Of a stretch of DNA of 6,542 bases, positions 5,638 through 6,542 are shown piece after piece (within the stretch, counting starts at the first letter, position 1; every line of letters begins with the position of its first letter). The DNA comes from an uncultured Thermoanaerobacteraceae bacterium (GTDB lineage Bacteria > Bacillota > DSM-12270 > Thermacetogeniales > Thermacetogeniaceae). A model generated the notes under the pieces. It did not search any database, had not been told where the DNA came from, and was given only the letters and a program-made list of their open reading frames with translations. Location of the stretch: the NCBI GenBank assembly GCA_937914965.1, contig CALGIY010000084.1:1-6542 (forward strand), read 5' to 3'. The translations under genes and the position numbers were made by a program.

Positions 5638-6542
5638 TTGGCAGACCGGGGGAAAGAAGTTTTTTCGAATACCAGGAAAAGCACAACGGTCCGGCAGTTT
5701 GTGTTTGGGTTAACGCCGATCATTTGTATTGAATTAATTGTGGTGGGGGTTCTCATCTACTGTTTTGTACCTAAGGGGTGGCCGCTGTTTTTAGCTTTTT
5801 CGTTGTTAGCTCTTTTGTATGCGTATGCGGCATATGTTTTTAGTTTAATGCTTCGCTCAGCTCATGTTCTATCTGGTGAGACTTTTTACATTCGTGTGGC
5901 TGCTTGGTTTAAATATCCAGTTCCACTTGCACAGATTGCTGCAGTTGAAAAAGCATCCCTCTCTTCATATCCCAATCCTGATCTGGTGGGCGCAGTGTTT
6001 GCCAGGGAAGGGGAAACCCTCTACTGTTTGTCGCGGAAAAACGATGTTTTCAGAATCCAGCTCACAGAGGAGATTTTGGTCAAGGCTCCCGCAGTTGATG
6101 ACCGCAAAAGTAAGCGGGGGTTGGTGCGACAAGTACTGATCAATGTTGATGAGCCTGAAAGGTTTTTGGAAAGGATGAGCAGGGTGGCTGCAGTGAAGGG
6201 GGATCTTCAAACCAACGGAAGCGGTGAAATGGATGGTAGGGGTGCAGCAGACTCTATAGTAGGAGCCGCACTACCTGTGGCGCAAACTGGTATTGATATA
6301 ACTGAGGGTGTGGTTGGCAGGGTTTCAGGGGAACGCGCGGAAGCAATCCTTGAGGCAGAAGTTGGAGACGGTGCTTCTGTAGGTGAAGCTGAAAAAGCTG
6401 ATCTTCCCAGTTTGGAATTTGAGAAATTAACCAGGTATTATGGTGATTTTGCTGCTGTTCAAAACCTCACCCTACAGACTTATCCAGGTGAGGTTTTCGG
6501 TTTTCTTGGCGCCAATGGTGCGGGTAAAACTACTACCATTAG
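5638..6542 (+). CDS. ABC transporter ATP-binding protein with N-terminal membrane and PH-like domains; 3' end outside window
   Basis: The frame stays open from TTG 5638 to the window edge (301 codons). An in-frame stop at 5611-5613 rules out a much earlier start. Domains in order: a short basic N-terminus (1-20); two membrane helices (about 21-43 and 49-70); a bacterial PH-like domain (about 76-180) with '[20 protein letters not shown]' (80-99), '[15 protein letters not shown]' (126-140) and '[13 protein letters not shown]' (168-180); a Gly/Ala/Glu-rich low-complexity linker (about 184-255); then an ABC nucleotide-binding domain opening with '[20 protein letters not shown]' (259-278) and Walker A 'GANGAGKT' (291-298). 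Signature and Walker B motifs lie beyond the window. The ATPase half resembles CcmA/NatA-type exporters. The ATPase is certain; the PH assignment is a pattern-based inference. ABC ATPases of this class usually start directly at the ATPase domain, so about 255 preceding residues are unusual. Confidence 0.88.
   Translation, partial: MADRGKEVFSNTRKSTTVRQFVFGLTPIICIELIVVGVLIYCFVPKGWPLFLAFSLLALLYAYAAYVFSLMLRSAHVLSGETFYIRVAAWFKYPVPLAQIAAVEKASLSSYPNPDLVGAVFAREGETLYCLSRKNDVFRIQLTEEILVKAPAVDDRKSKRGLVRQVLINVDEPERFLERMSRVAAVKGDLQTNGSGEMDGRGAADSIVGAALPVAQTGIDITEGVVGRVSGERAEAILEAEVGDGASVGEAEKADLPSLEFEKLTRYYGDFAAVQNLTLQTYPGEVFGFLGANGAGKTTTI

Noticed and set aside
5511..5756. 81-codon - strand frame over the ABC gene's leader and 5' end
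   Set aside because: Overlaps the promoter and the membrane-helix coding region of the ABC gene; low-complexity, no start signal.
5864..6139. 91-codon + strand frame inside the ABC gene
   Set aside because: Out-of-frame shadow of the long open frame that encodes the PH-like domain and leads to Walker A.

Overview
The window looks like a chromosomal stretch from an anaerobic Firmicute, probably a Clostridia/Peptococcaceae-type organism. The grounds are strong GGAGG-type ribosome binding sites, use of GTG and TTG starts, sigma-A-type promoters, a DUF1189 membrane protein, and an oxygen-sensitive 2-hydroxyacyl-CoA dehydratase-type ATPase system. The genus cannot be fixed from sequence alone.

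Layout. (1) Positions 1-780, +: 3' part of a DUF1189-type membrane protein whose start probably lies left of the window. (2) 475-1230, -: a small membrane protein resembling the YdjM-like 'membrane-bound metal-dependent hydrolase' group, starting at TTG. Its first ~150 codons look real, but the frame then runs 306 bp antisense into gene 1, so its 3' end is suspect. (3) 1231-1440: divergent intergenic region with a near-ideal promoter (TTGACA-18-TATAAT) whose -10 is overlapped by a perfect 16-bp inverted repeat, the likely operator of the next gene. (4) 1441-5138, +: a tight four-gene operon: TetR/AcrR regulator, DUF2229-type protein, HGD-D-like CoA-dehydratase-type protein, and BadF/HgdC-type ATPase (activator). 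A rho-independent terminator follows at 5175. (5) 5201-5490: gene-free DNA with nested imperfect repeats resembling a REP/MITE-type element. (6) 5491-5637: promoter and leader. (7) 5638-end, +: 5' part of an unusual ABC ATPase with two membrane helices, a PH-like domain and a low-complexity linker in front of the nucleotide-binding domain. The window ends just after Walker A.

How the genes work together. The BadF-type protein keeps the two [4Fe-4S]-ligand cysteines of the HgdC family and should be an ATP-driven low-potential electron donor. The two preceding genes encode proteins that resemble each other from end to end and carry three cysteines each at matching places, as expected for two paired iron-sulfur-bearing subunits that receive the electrons. 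This is the known 'archerase' principle, here as three separate genes under one probably self-repressing TetR regulator. No substrate-specific enzyme (CoA transferase, acyl-CoA dehydrogenase) is in the operon, so the substrate cannot be named. This operon is the best candidate for an undescribed system; the multidomain ABC protein comes second.
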